Positions 1 through 7,885 of a stretch of 43,998 nt of DNA are shown here, piece by piece; the stretch's first letter is position 1, and the number at the start of each line of letters is the position of its first letter. Made by a program: the position numbers and the translations under genes. Origin of the DNA: an uncultured Collinsella sp. (GTDB lineage: Bacteria > Actinomycetota > Coriobacteriia > Coriobacteriales > Coriobacteriaceae). The stretch spans positions 1-43,998 of the forward strand of contig UQTD01000007.1 of NCBI GenBank assembly GCA_900543845.1, read 5' to 3'. The notes beneath the pieces were generated by a model that was given only the letters and a program-made list of their open reading frames with translations, made no database searches and was not told the DNA's origin.

Positions 1-33
1 GGGTCAGCCCGTGGGAGGCCAGGGCGCCGCTGA
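1..33 (+). other. possible 3' end of an upstream gene
   Basis: Reading from base 1, a short arginine- and glycine-rich tail (GSARGRPGRR) ends at a stop at 31-33. The frame starting at base 3 also stays open, to a stop at 66-68. A strong terminator follows at 73, so some plus-strand transcript ends here. Too little is visible to name the gene or to decide between the two frames. Confidence 0.25.
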
Positions 34-72
34 CCGGTGGACGGCACCGAGCCGTCATCCGAAACTGAAGAA

Positions 73-102
73 GGGGGAGGCCTCGCGGCCTCCCCCTTTT
101 TT
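73..102 (+). terminator. Rho-independent terminator of the upstream gene
   Basis: A perfect 10-bp stem, GGGGGAGGCC (73-82) with GGCCTCCCCC (87-96), closes a TCGC tetraloop and runs straight into six T residues (97-102). It isolates the coaE transcript from whatever lies upstream. Confidence 0.9.
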
Positions 103-229
103 GCGTTTGATAGAGAGCTGTAATACAAGAACTCGCCTTCGTTTAGCTTGTCTTACTGTTTGGCTGTATTTTGAGTCCTTCTTTTGTATTTGCGCGATAA
201 TAACTCCCATTGGCGTTAGGGAGGACTTG

Positions 230-871
230 ATGTTTACCGTTTTTGTCTTGGGCAATATTGCTTCGGGTAAGTCGACTGCCTGCCGCTATCTCAAATCTCA
301 TGGCGCCATGCTTATCGATCTGGATGAGCTTGCCAAATCGCTGTATGTGCCAGGCTCCGATATCGTCAATGCCCTCGCGGAAGAATTCGGTTGGGACATT
401 CTGGACGGGGAGGGCGGCATTCGCCGCAATGTCCTCGCTGCTCGAGCTTTCTCCTCTCCTGATACAGTTGCGCGGCTCAACGACATCGTTCATCCGGTTC
501 TCATCGAACAGCTTTCGCTGAGGATTCTCGATCCTGTTTGCTGTACGGTTTCGTCCCCCCGTTATCCCTTTGCGGTTGTCGAGGTTTCTGCCCCGACTGG
601 TTTTGAGGATGCTTTTGGCCTGGCTGATGAAATTCTGGTTATCAGCGCTCCTTTAGCAGTTCGTCGCGAGCGTGCCATCCATCGTGGTATGGAGTCCTCT
701 GATTTTGATGCGCGCTCTGCATGCCAACCTGATGAGGCTTCGCTTTGCAATCTCGCTACGACGGTAATCGATAATGCGGCAGGCGATAACTCGCTCTTTG
801 AACAACTGGACGCATGGCTTGCACGCCATGGCTTCGGGGATGTAGTGGATAAGGATGAGGCCGATGCCTAA
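230..871 (+). CDS. coaE: Dephospho-CoA kinase
   Basis: The 213-residue protein matches the usual length of CoaE, the last enzyme of CoA synthesis, which phosphorylates the 3'-OH of dephospho-CoA with ATP in the cytoplasm. The P-loop GNIASGKST lies at residues 8-16. It is followed by the DLDELAKSLY segment, where CoaE normally has its catalytic Asp (D-x-D-x-hydrophobic). The C-terminal segment TVIDNAAGDNSLFEQLDAW fits the family's 'VI(D)N-G' helix. The frame is open far upstream, but the ATG at 230 has a GGGAGGAC ribosome site just before it and the upstream residues are not CoaE-like. It overlaps the next gene's start by 8 bp. The coaE-uvrB neighbourhood is common in Actinobacteria. Confidence 0.9.
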   Translation: MFTVFVLGNIASGKSTACRYLKSHGAMLIDLDELAKSLYVPGSDIVNALAEEFGWDILDGEGGIRRNVLAARAFSSPDTVARLNDIVHPVLIEQLSLRILDPVCCTVSSPRYPFAVVEVSAPTGFEDAFGLADEILVISAPLAVRRERAIHRGMESSDFDARSACQPDEASLCNLATTVIDNAAGDNSLFEQLDAWLARHGFGDVVDKDEADA

Positions 872-1445
872 GACACGTTTCTTTACGTGGTATCGCGTGG
901 CGCCACTTGCCGTTATGCTCGTCTTCGGCCTTATTTCGCTCGTCTACTCGTATGCCCCTGCTGCCTTCTTTAAGCCTTTGTATCCGATTGACTACGAGGC
1001 GTACGTAAAGCAATCGAGCATTTCGCACAATCTCGATCCGTATCTGGTGTGTGCTGTCATAAAGTCGGAATCGAATTGGGATCCCGAGGCTGAGTCGAAT
1101 CAAGGCGCTCAGGGATTGATGCAGCTGATGCCCGAGACTGCCCAGGATATGATTGCCAAGGGTCTTGTCGATGGTAGCGAGTATTCAGCCGACAACCTTA
1201 ACGATCCCGCTACGAACATCGAGTTTGGCTGTGCGTACCTTTCGTATCTTCTAACGTATTTTAACGGGTCGACTGACAGTGCCATTGCCGCCTATAACGC
1301 CGGCATGGGCAATGTCGACGGATGGGCGCAGCAGAGCACATCGCTTCATAATGCAATCACCTTTCCCGAGACGCAGGCGTATCTGATTCGTGTCAATAAT
1401 GCCTGGGTTCGCTACAAGACCCTCTATCCCGATCGGTTCGTATAG
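864..1445 (+). CDS. Membrane-anchored lytic transglycosylase (SLT domain)
   Basis: A single N-terminal hydrophobic segment (about residues 11-30) anchors an extracellular soluble lytic transglycosylase domain of the GH23 type, which cleaves peptidoglycan with 1,6-anhydro-MurNAc formation. The family signature is complete: catalytic Glu69 in 'AVIKSESNW', then 'GAQGLMQLMPETA' and 'AAYNAGMGNV' further on. There is no LysM or other wall-binding domain, so this is the compact MltE/YjbJ-like form of about 193 residues. I chose the ATG at 864 because GAGG lies 3-4 bp upstream; an in-frame ATG at 855 is possible. It overlaps coaE by 8 bp, implying co-transcription. Confidence 0.87.
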   Translation: MPKTRFFTWYRVAPLAVMLVFGLISLVYSYAPAAFFKPLYPIDYEAYVKQSSISHNLDPYLVCAVIKSESNWDPEAESNQGAQGLMQLMPETAQDMIAKGLVDGSEYSADNLNDPATNIEFGCAYLSYLLTYFNGSTDSAIAAYNAGMGNVDGWAQQSTSLHNAITFPETQAYLIRVNNAWVRYKTLYPDRFV

Positions 1446-1465
1446 GACTATGCCTGCCGCCTGCG

Positions 1466-1471
1466 TATACT
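1466..1471 (+). promoter_or_regulatory. possible -10 element for uvrB
   Basis: TATACT lies 25 bp upstream of the uvrB start in the 51-bp gap after the transglycosylase gene. No convincing -35 is seen at the right distance, and no GAACnnnnGTTC SOS box is visible here, unlike upstream of uvrA. Confidence 0.3.
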
Positions 1472-1496
1472 GCAGATATATGAGTTAGGAGTATCC

Positions 1497-3737
1497 ATGG
1501 CGGAATTTGAAGTTGAGCGTGTTGGAGGAGAGCTCAAACGTTTTGGCGTTGAGGGCTCTGAGGTGCCGTTTAAGGTCGTGTCTCCCTATGAGCCTGCAGG
1601 TTCCCAGCCGAAGGCCATTGAGTCGCTTGTGCAGGGCGTGAGGGACGGAGATCGCTATCAGGTTTTGCTGGGCGTGACTGGTTCGGGCAAGACCTTCACG
1701 ATGGCTAAGACTATTGAGGCCCTGGGGAAGCCGACGCTGGTCATGGCTCCCAACAAAACGCTTGCCGCTCAGCTCGCGAGCGAGCTCAAGGAGTTCTTCC
1801 CTGACAACGCCGTGGTCTATTTTGTGTCGTACTACGATTACTATCAGCCCGAAGCGTATGTGCCGCAAAGCGATACGTATATCGAGAAGGATTCCTCGAT
1901 TAACGAAGAGGTCGAGATGCTGCGACATCAGGCGACCGCATCGCTGCTATCTCGACGCGATGTGATCGTCGTCGCATCGGTCTCGTGTATCTATGGCATT
2001 GGCTCTCCCGAGGACTATGCTGGCCTAGCTCCGAACGTCGACAAGAAGGTGCCGCTCGAGCGCGATGACTTTATCCATGCGCTTATCGATATCCAGTACG
2101 ATCGCAATGACTATGATTTGGCACGTGGCACTTTCCGCGTGCGCGGCGATGTCGTCGACGTGTATCCGCCCTATGCCGAGCATCCGTTGCGGTTTGAGTT
2201 CTTTGGCGACGAGGTCGAGCTGATTGCCGAGATCGATGAGGTCACCGGCGAGATGCTGCGTGAGTACGAGGCCATTCCCGTGTGGCCGGCCTCGCACTAC
2301 GTGACTGAGAAGCCTAAGGTCAAAGCGGCTCTGAAATCAATCAGTGAAGAGTGCGAGAAGCGTGTGGCCGAGCTCAAGGCGACTGATAAGCTGCTCGAGG
2401 CGCAGCGCCTGCAGCAGCGCACCGATTATGATCTTGAGATGCTCGAGACCATGGGTTTTTGTAACGGTATCGAGAACTACTCGCGTCATCTGGACGGTCG
2501 AAAACCGGGCGAGCCGCCGTTTACCCTGATCGATTACTTTCCTAAGGACATGCTCTGCATCATCGATGAGAGCCATGTGACGGTACCGCAGATCCGCGGC
2601 ATGCACGAAGGTGACCGCTCGCGTAAGGTGACGCTGGTGGAGCATGGTTTTCGTCTGCCTTCGGCACTCGATAACCGCCCGCTTCGTTTCGATGAGTTTG
2701 AGGCGAGGATTCCCCAGTTCATCTACGTTTCGGCCACGCCGGGCGACTATGAGCTGCGGGTTAGCCAGAACGACGTTGAGCAGATTATTCGTCCGACCGG
2801 CCTGCTCGATCCAAAGATTGACGTGCGTCCGGTTCGTGGGCAGATTGACGATCTTGAGGACGAGATTCGCGAGCGCGTTGCCCGCAAGGAGCGCGTGCTG
2901 GTGACCACGCTCACCAAGCGCATGGCCGAGGACCTGACCGACCATCTGCTTGATGCCGGCATTAAGGTCAATTACATGCACTCCGATACAGCGACGATGG
3001 ACCGTGTCGAGATCCTGCGAACGCTGCGCGAGGGAAAGATCGATGTTCTCGTTGGCATTAACCTGCTTCGCGAGGGTCTAGACCTTCCCGAGGTCTCGCT
3101 GGTGGCAATTCTCGACGCCGACAAGGAAGGCTTCTTGCGCAACCGCCGTTCGCTGATTCAGACGATTGGTCGTGCGGCCCGTAATGCCGACGGCGAAGTC
3201 ATCATGTATGCAGACGTCGTGACCGATTCGATGAGAGAGGCCATCGACGAGACGCAGCGCCGACGCGAGATTCAGATGGCCTATAACGAAGAGCACGGCA
3301 TTGTGCCCAAGACGGTGCGCAAGGCCATCAACGACATTTCGAGCTTTATTGCCGAGGCCGAAAAGACTGTGGGCTCGAAGGGACGCTCGAGAGGCGATTC
3401 GCTGGGTCACGGTGCGTTCTATACGCCTGACGAAAACGGCGAGGGCGCCGCGCCGGAGACGGTGGCGCCCGAGCAGACGCTTGCCGAGCAGCTGGAAGGG
3501 CTGCCGCATGACGAGCTCGTGCGGATCGTCGAGACCATGGAGGAAGACATGCGCAACGCTTCCGCCGCCATGGACTTTGAGGAGGCGGCGCGTCTGCGCG
3601 ATGCCGTCGTTCAGATTCGGGCGATGCTCGAGGGTGCGTCTGAGGACGAGACGATCGAGCGCTTGCGTTCGCAGGCCCGCAAGGGTTCCACGTTCGCATC
3701 GGGCAGAAAACGCCAGAGCGCACGGTTTAAGAAATAG
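1497..3737 (+). CDS. uvrB: Excinuclease ABC subunit B
   Basis: UvrB is the helicase-like damage-verification subunit of nucleotide excision repair. It is loaded by UvrA and then recruits UvrC. The Walker A motif GVTGSGKT is at residues 59-66. The beta-hairpin region 'YYDYYQPEAYVP' lies near residue 103, the DESH box near 355, and the helicase motifs 'GINLLREGLDLPEV' and 'QTIGRAARN' follow. A C-terminal UVR domain (about 665-705) pairs with UvrC. At 746 residues it is longer than the usual roughly 670: there is a short N-terminal extension before the 'FKVVSPYEPAGSQPKAI' entry, and a linker and basic tail around the UVR domain. AGGAG at 1487 sets the ATG. Confidence 0.97.
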   Translation: MAEFEVERVGGELKRFGVEGSEVPFKVVSPYEPAGSQPKAIESLVQGVRDGDRYQVLLGVTGSGKTFTMAKTIEALGKPTLVMAPNKTLAAQLASELKEFFPDNAVVYFVSYYDYYQPEAYVPQSDTYIEKDSSINEEVEMLRHQATASLLSRRDVIVVASVSCIYGIGSPEDYAGLAPNVDKKVPLERDDFIHALIDIQYDRNDYDLARGTFRVRGDVVDVYPPYAEHPLRFEFFGDEVELIAEIDEVTGEMLREYEAIPVWPASHYVTEKPKVKAALKSISEECEKRVAELKATDKLLEAQRLQQRTDYDLEMLETMGFCNGIENYSRHLDGRKPGEPPFTLIDYFPKDMLCIIDESHVTVPQIRGMHEGDRSRKVTLVEHGFRLPSALDNRPLRFDEFEARIPQFIYVSATPGDYELRVSQNDVEQIIRPTGLLDPKIDVRPVRGQIDDLEDEIRERVARKERVLVTTLTKRMAEDLTDHLLDAGIKVNYMHSDTATMDRVEILRTLREGKIDVLVGINLLREGLDLPEVSLVAILDADKEGFLRNRRSLIQTIGRAARNADGEVIMYADVVTDSMREAIDETQRRREIQMAYNEEHGIVPKTVRKAINDISSFIAEAEKTVGSKGRSRGDSLGHGAFYTPDENGEGAAPETVAPEQTLAEQLEGLPHDELVRIVETMEEDMRNASAAMDFEEAARLRDAVVQIRAMLEGASEDETIERLRSQARKGSTFASGRKRQSARFKK

Positions 3738-3740
3738 CGA

Positions 3741-3784
3741 ACAGGCCCCGAGTTCCCTGTGGAGCTCGGGGCCTGTGTCTTTTG
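3741..3784 (+). terminator. uvrB terminator, possibly bidirectional
   Basis: ACAGGCCCCGAG (3741-3752) pairs with CTCGGGGCCTGT (3765-3776). The inner TTCC/GGAG pairing (one G-T) closes a CTGT loop. The tail is GTCTTTTG. It sits between convergent genes, so it may also stop the minus-strand oxidoreductase transcript. Confidence 0.82.
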
Positions 3785-3802
3785 CGTGCTGGAATTCGTG
3801 CG

Positions 3803-5443
3803 CTAGAGGTCTGCGATCAGGGCTTCGGCGCAACGGATGCCATCGGTAGCGGCGCTCATGATTCCTCCGGCATATCCGGCTCCCTCGCCGCAAGGGTAGA
3901 GCCCCGGGGTCGATACAGCGTGGCATTGCCGGTCTCGAGTAACGGTGACCGGAGAGCTCGAGCGTGTCTCAACACCGGTGAGGACGGCATCGGGATGGTC
4001 GTAGCCACGCAGTTTTTTGCCGAGCAAGGGAATTCCCAGACGAAGCGACTCGATGATATGTTGTGGCAATGACTCATCGATTGCTGTCCAAGTCACGCCG
4101 AGCGGATAGGTGGGCTTTACCTTGCCGCATGTCGTGCTGGCGCGTTCTGCAAGGAAGTCGCCGACGAGCTGTGCCGGTGCGTTCCAGTTGGAGCCGCCAA
4201 GGCGATAGGCAGCCCGCTCGCAAATGCGCTGGAGTTCTACGCCTGCAAGAGGATCGTCGCTGGGGAGATCATCGGGCGTGACGTTAACGAGGAGAGCGGC
4301 GTTTGCGTTGCGGCCGGCGCGGGCGTTGAGACTGGCGCCGTTGACGCACAGATGGCCGGGCTCTGAAGAGGCGGCGACAACCTGTCCGCCGGGACACATG
4401 CAGAATGAGAACACGCTGCGGCCGTTGGGAAGATGGGCAACGAGCTTATAGGGGGCTGCTCCGAGCGCGGGATGACCCGCTGCGGGGCCATATTGCGCCC
4501 GATCGATATCACGCTGCGGGTGTTCGATGCGAACGCCCATGGCAAACGTCTTTTGAGCGAGGGCGACATCATGGGTTTTGAGAACCTCGAATACGTCGCG
4601 GGCAGAATGACCGCAAGCAAGGATGAGATGCTTTGTGTTGATTGACTCGCTTGTCGCGTCGTGGGACGACTGGATGTCGATACCGACAATGGTGCCAGAT
4701 GTGTCAGTGTGAATGTCAACGAGTTTCGTTCGATAGCGAACGGTTCCTCCGAGCTGTTCAATGCGCTGGGAGATGCTAGTAACGACGGCGGGGAGGATGT
4801 CGGAGCCAATATGCGGTTTTGCATCCCATAGAATATCGCGGGGAGCGCCCGCTTCGACGAAGGTCTCGAGGATAAGGCGATGGGCGGGATTTTTGGTTCC
4901 CGTATTGAGTTTGCCGTCCGAGAAGGTCCCCGCGCCGCCCAGACCAAACTGGATATTGCTCTCGGGGTCGAGGATGCGCTCCTTTAGAAAGAGGTCGATC
5001 GCATGTGAGCGGCGAAATGCCGGGTCGCCGCGCTCGATGAGCAAGGGCTTAAGGCCTGCTTCGGCGAGCGTAAGCGCAGCGAAAAGGCCGGCGCATCCGG
5101 CGCCGACAACGACAGGGCGTTCTTGAGGTGCGTCGGAGACGGGGGTGGGGAATGAAGACCCATCGTCTTCTATCGCGCGTACGCGCGAGCGGTCACGCTC
5201 GGCAACGCTGTCGACCGCTTCTCGCTCGAGGTGGGGACTAGTCAGCTCAACACGAAAGCTCAGGATAAAATGGACGTCTCGTTTTTTGCGGGCGTCGATT
5301 GACTTGCGGTGGAGCTCGATGGACTTGATCTCGGAGTCCTTGCAACGTAGGACGCGCTTGGCGACTCGCTTGCCAACAATGAGGCAGGCATTTTCATCGC
5401 CGGCTTCATCGAGCGACGCGTTGACTTGGGTGATTTCGATCAT
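3803..5443 (-). CDS. FAD-dependent oxidoreductase (COG2509-like)
   Basis: This 546-residue protein has a roughly 105-residue N-terminal domain, then the FAD dinucleotide-binding motif GAGCAG (114-119) with 'LLIERG' ending the second strand. The C-terminal FAD signature is 'GLYPCGEGAGYAGGIMSAA'. The layout fits the uncharacterised FAD-dependent dehydrogenase group COG2509; the substrate is unknown. The ATG at 5443 is preceded by AAGGAG at 6 bp. The open frame upstream of it runs through a terminator hairpin and is not coding. Its gene follows another flavoprotein and mrp on the same strand, but the terminator at 5461-5493 suggests it has its own promoter or receives only read-through. Confidence 0.85.
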   Translation of the reverse strand: MIEITQVNASLDEAGDENACLIVGKRVAKRVLRCKDSEIKSIELHRKSIDARKKRDVHFILSFRVELTSPHLEREAVDSVAERDRSRVRAIEDDGSSFPTPVSDAPQERPVVVGAGCAGLFAALTLAEAGLKPLLIERGDPAFRRSHAIDLFLKERILDPESNIQFGLGGAGTFSDGKLNTGTKNPAHRLILETFVEAGAPRDILWDAKPHIGSDILPAVVTSISQRIEQLGGTVRYRTKLVDIHTDTSGTIVGIDIQSSHDATSESINTKHLILACGHSARDVFEVLKTHDVALAQKTFAMGVRIEHPQRDIDRAQYGPAAGHPALGAAPYKLVAHLPNGRSVFSFCMCPGGQVVAASSEPGHLCVNGASLNARAGRNANAALLVNVTPDDLPSDDPLAGVELQRICERAAYRLGGSNWNAPAQLVGDFLAERASTTCGKVKPTYPLGVTWTAIDESLPQHIIESLRLGIPLLGKKLRGYDHPDAVLTGVETRSSSPVTVTRDRQCHAVSTPGLYPCGEGAGYAGGIMSAATDGIRCAEALIADL

Positions 5444-5460
5444 CGAGGTCTCCTTAGAGG

Positions 5461-5493
5461 CAAGAAAGAGGCCGTCCGGTATCCCAGACGGCC
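5461..5493 (-). terminator. terminator of the mrp-flavoprotein operon
   Basis: Read on the minus strand, GGCCGTCTGG pairs with CCGGACGGCC (one G-T) around a GATA loop (plus coordinates 5470-5493). It is followed by TCTTTCTTG. It starts 30 bp after the stop of the 5524-6795 gene. Confidence 0.82.
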
Positions 5494-5523
5494 CGAATGC
5501 GTTTTTGATTATAGACTGCGCGG

Positions 5524-6795
5524 CTACAGGCTGCTTGCAGCGCGAATGCCCGAGAGCCAGGCCCACGCAAGGTTAAAGCCTCCGCAATCGGCGTCGATGT
5601 CGAGCGCTTCGCCGCAGACGTAAAGCGGGGCGTCGACAGCGCTGCGCGCGCGTAGACTGGGTGTTGAGATGCTCTCGACAGATACGCCACCACGCGTGAC
5701 CTGCGCCGAGCGCTCCTCGGCTGTTCCCTCGACGAGCAACTTAAAGTGCTTGAGGATCGAGACCAGGTGGATGACATCGTTGGAGCCTGGATGGCACTGC
5801 TCGAACGCCGTGCAGACGACGCGGGAGAGTTGCGGGGCGAGCATACCGTCGAGCCAACGGGGATCGCGGGGCGAAAAGCCGCCGAGCAGCTCAACGCGCC
5901 GGTTGAGCATATCGAGCAGCTCGTCTTTGGAGAGGTCCGGGAAAACGTCGAGCAGGATCGTATCGCCGTGCTGGATACGACGGGAGAGGTTGAAGGCGGC
6001 AACGCCCGAGATGCCAAAGGTTCGGAAGAGCACTTCGCCGTCTTCGCGCCAGAGCTCATTATGATTGCGGGCGAGCGTCAAGCGGGCGCGGACGCGCAGG
6101 CCATCCAACGTCTTGAGTGCCGCCCGATCGCCGACGACCGTTGCCGATACGGGGCAGAGGATGGGGCGCAGCGAAGTGAGGGGGAGGCGAAACGTATCGG
6201 CGATACCGGTGGGGTTGCCACCCGTGGCGATAATTACGGCATGTGCCTCCAGGGCCTCGTTCTTGCGAGGGACATCGGCGAGCGCTTTCCGAAGCGAGCG
6301 GAGCTCCGATTTTCGGTCGTCGTGCTTTTTTGCCTTGAGTGCCCGCGCTGGACGGTCTATTTGGAGTGTCCAGCCTTCGGAAGCTTTGTGCGCCGAGGCA
6401 ACGTTGGCTCCGCAGATTAAGGTGATACCTAGGCGGTCGCAAACGTTGAGAAGCGCGTCGCGCACCGATTCTGCGCGAAGGGAGCGCGGGTACAGCCGGC
6501 CTTCCTCGGAGGTTGTCATGATGCCCAGCGAGGAGAAGAAACCCATAAGCTCTTGTTCGGGGTGGGGGCCCATGGCGGATTCGACGAATGCGGGGTGGTT
6601 GTACCGCTGGAAATCAATTGATTCGTTGGAAAGGTTGCAGCGGCCGTTGCCGGTCGCAAGGAGTTTAAGACCGCAGGCAACATCGCGCTCAACGATGCAG
6701 GCGCTTTTGCCTGCGCGTGCAGCCGTAATGGCGGCGGCGAGACCCGAGGCCCCGCCGCCGATTACCAAGACGTCACAGGAGGCGTTTGTGTTCAC
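5524..6795 (-). CDS. HI0933/BaiN-type flavoprotein
   Basis: The protein has an N-terminal Rossmann motif GGGASG (13-18), 'GNGRCNLSN' after it, and the C-terminal run 'GLY'-like 'APLYVCGEALDIDADCGGFN'. These are the marks of the HI0933-like NAD(P)/FAD oxidoreductases, a family that includes BaiN of bile-acid-metabolising gut bacteria. The reaction cannot be read from sequence, and I do not claim bile-acid activity. It starts with GTG directly abutting the TAA of mrp (zero-base gap), so translation is probably coupled. Length (423) is normal. Confidence 0.85.
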   Translation of the reverse strand: MNTNASCDVLVIGGGASGLAAAITAARAGKSACIVERDVACGLKLLATGNGRCNLSNESIDFQRYNHPAFVESAMGPHPEQELMGFFSSLGIMTTSEEGRLYPRSLRAESVRDALLNVCDRLGITLICGANVASAHKASEGWTLQIDRPARALKAKKHDDRKSELRSLRKALADVPRKNEALEAHAVIIATGGNPTGIADTFRLPLTSLRPILCPVSATVVGDRAALKTLDGLRVRARLTLARNHNELWREDGEVLFRTFGISGVAAFNLSRRIQHGDTILLDVFPDLSKDELLDMLNRRVELLGGFSPRDPRWLDGMLAPQLSRVVCTAFEQCHPGSNDVIHLVSILKHFKLLVEGTAEERSAQVTRGGVSVESISTPSLRARSAVDAPLYVCGEALDIDADCGGFNLAWAWLSGIRAASSL

Positions 6796-7626
6796 TTAGG
6801 CCTCGGCGGTCTCGTGCGGGGCAATGGCCTCGACGGCAGAGACAACCTGGGGCAGCATGCCGTCGGGCAGTGCGGTCTCAACCTCTCCCTTATCGCAAGC
6901 CTCGGCGAGTGCCGGATTGATGGGAAGCTGCCCTAGGATCTCGAGGTTGTAACGCTCGGCGACCTCGGGGAGCTTGCTCTTGCCAAAGACTTCGATCTTC
7001 TTGCCGCAATCGGGGCACTCGATATAGCTCATGTTTTCGACGATTCCCAGAATGGGGACGTTCATCTTCTCGGCCATGTTGACCGCCTTGGCGACGATCA
7101 TCGAGACCAGATCCTGCGGGCTCGTGACGATGACGATGCCATCGACGGGCAGCGACTGGAAGACCGTGAGGGCGACGTCGCCCGTTCCCGGAGGCATGTC
7201 GACCAGCAGGTAGTCGATGGGGCCCCATGACGTTTCGCTCCAGAACTGTCTGATGGCACCCGCGATAACCGGACCGCGCCAGAGGACGGGGTCGGTTTCG
7301 TTTTGGAGCAGCAGGTTAGAGCTCATAACCTTGACGCCGTGCTCGGAGATTTCGGGCAGCATAAGGTTGCCGAGGGCATGGACGTGACGTCCGCTCATGC
7401 CGAACATCTTAGGGATAGAGGGGCCGGTAATATCGGCATCGAGGACGCCGACCTTGTGACCGTGGCGGGAAAGCTCCGTGGCGATGGCGCCGGTGACGAA
7501 TGACTTGCCGACGCCGCCCTTGCCGGAAAGCACGGCGATAACGCGCTTGACCTCGGACAGCGTATTTTCCTCAAATTGCGACGGTGACGTTTGCCCGCCG
7601 GCTGCCTGTGCGTGCTCGCAACCCAT
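6796..7626 (-). CDS. mrp: Mrp/NBP35-type iron-sulfur carrier ATPase
   Basis: The deviant Walker A GKGGVGKS (35-42), 'DADITGPSIPKMFG', the switch segment 'DMPPGTGD' and a CPDC pair near residue 200 identify the Mrp/ApbC/NBP35 family. These P-loop ATPases are thought to hold and pass on Fe-S clusters at a dimer interface through the CxxC. At 276 residues it lacks the N-terminal MIP18/DUF59 domain present in many Mrp proteins; instead there is a short tail with Cys3. The ATG at 7626 has AAGGAG 7 bp upstream. It is the first gene of a minus-strand pair with the flavoprotein. Confidence 0.92.
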   Translation of the reverse strand: MGCEHAQAAGGQTSPSQFEENTLSEVKRVIAVLSGKGGVGKSFVTGAIATELSRHGHKVGVLDADITGPSIPKMFGMSGRHVHALGNLMLPEISEHGVKVMSSNLLLQNETDPVLWRGPVIAGAIRQFWSETSWGPIDYLLVDMPPGTGDVALTVFQSLPVDGIVIVTSPQDLVSMIVAKAVNMAEKMNVPILGIVENMSYIECPDCGKKIEVFGKSKLPEVAERYNLEILGQLPINPALAEACDKGEVETALPDGMLPQVVSAVEAIAPHETAEA

Positions 7627-7681
7627 GTTTGACTCCTTTGTATATGTTGGGGCCGGAGCCCCGCGGTGTGACACGAGCGTC

Positions 7682-7687
7682 ATTGTA
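7682..7687 (-). promoter_or_regulatory. possible -10 of the mrp operon
   Basis: Minus-strand TACAAT lies 56-61 bp upstream of the mrp start codon in the 259-bp divergent gap with uvrA. The -35 region is not recognisable. Confidence 0.35.
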
Positions 7688-7810
7688 CCCTCGTTTGCGA
7701 GCGGGAGACATTCATGATGCGTGACAGGCGATCGACGGTATTCGAAAGTACGGACCGAGCGTGCAGTCTGCGGCGTCAGACAACGCAAAAGGTCTGCGAA
7801 TCTTGTATTA

Positions 7811-7824
7811 CGAACATCTGTGCG
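7811..7824 (+). promoter_or_regulatory. LexA/SOS-box-like site upstream of uvrA
   Basis: CGAACATCTGTGCG matches the Gram-positive SOS box CGAACnnnnGTTCG with one mismatch (GTGCG for GTTCG). It lies 62-75 bp upstream of the uvrA ATG, just before a TAAACT -10-like hexamer at 7837-7842, so bound LexA would cover the promoter. Damage-induced uvrA transcription is well known in other bacteria; regulation here is inferred. Confidence 0.55.
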
Positions 7825-7885
7825 CGTCGAGTGCGCTAAACTCATCGTCAGTGTGATTTGAAGTTGTAGGAGGCAAGGAGCTTCC

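Noticed and set aside
11..229. N-terminal extension of coaE
   Set aside because: It crosses a strong terminator (73-102) and is not CoaE-like; the ATG at 230 has a good ribosome site.
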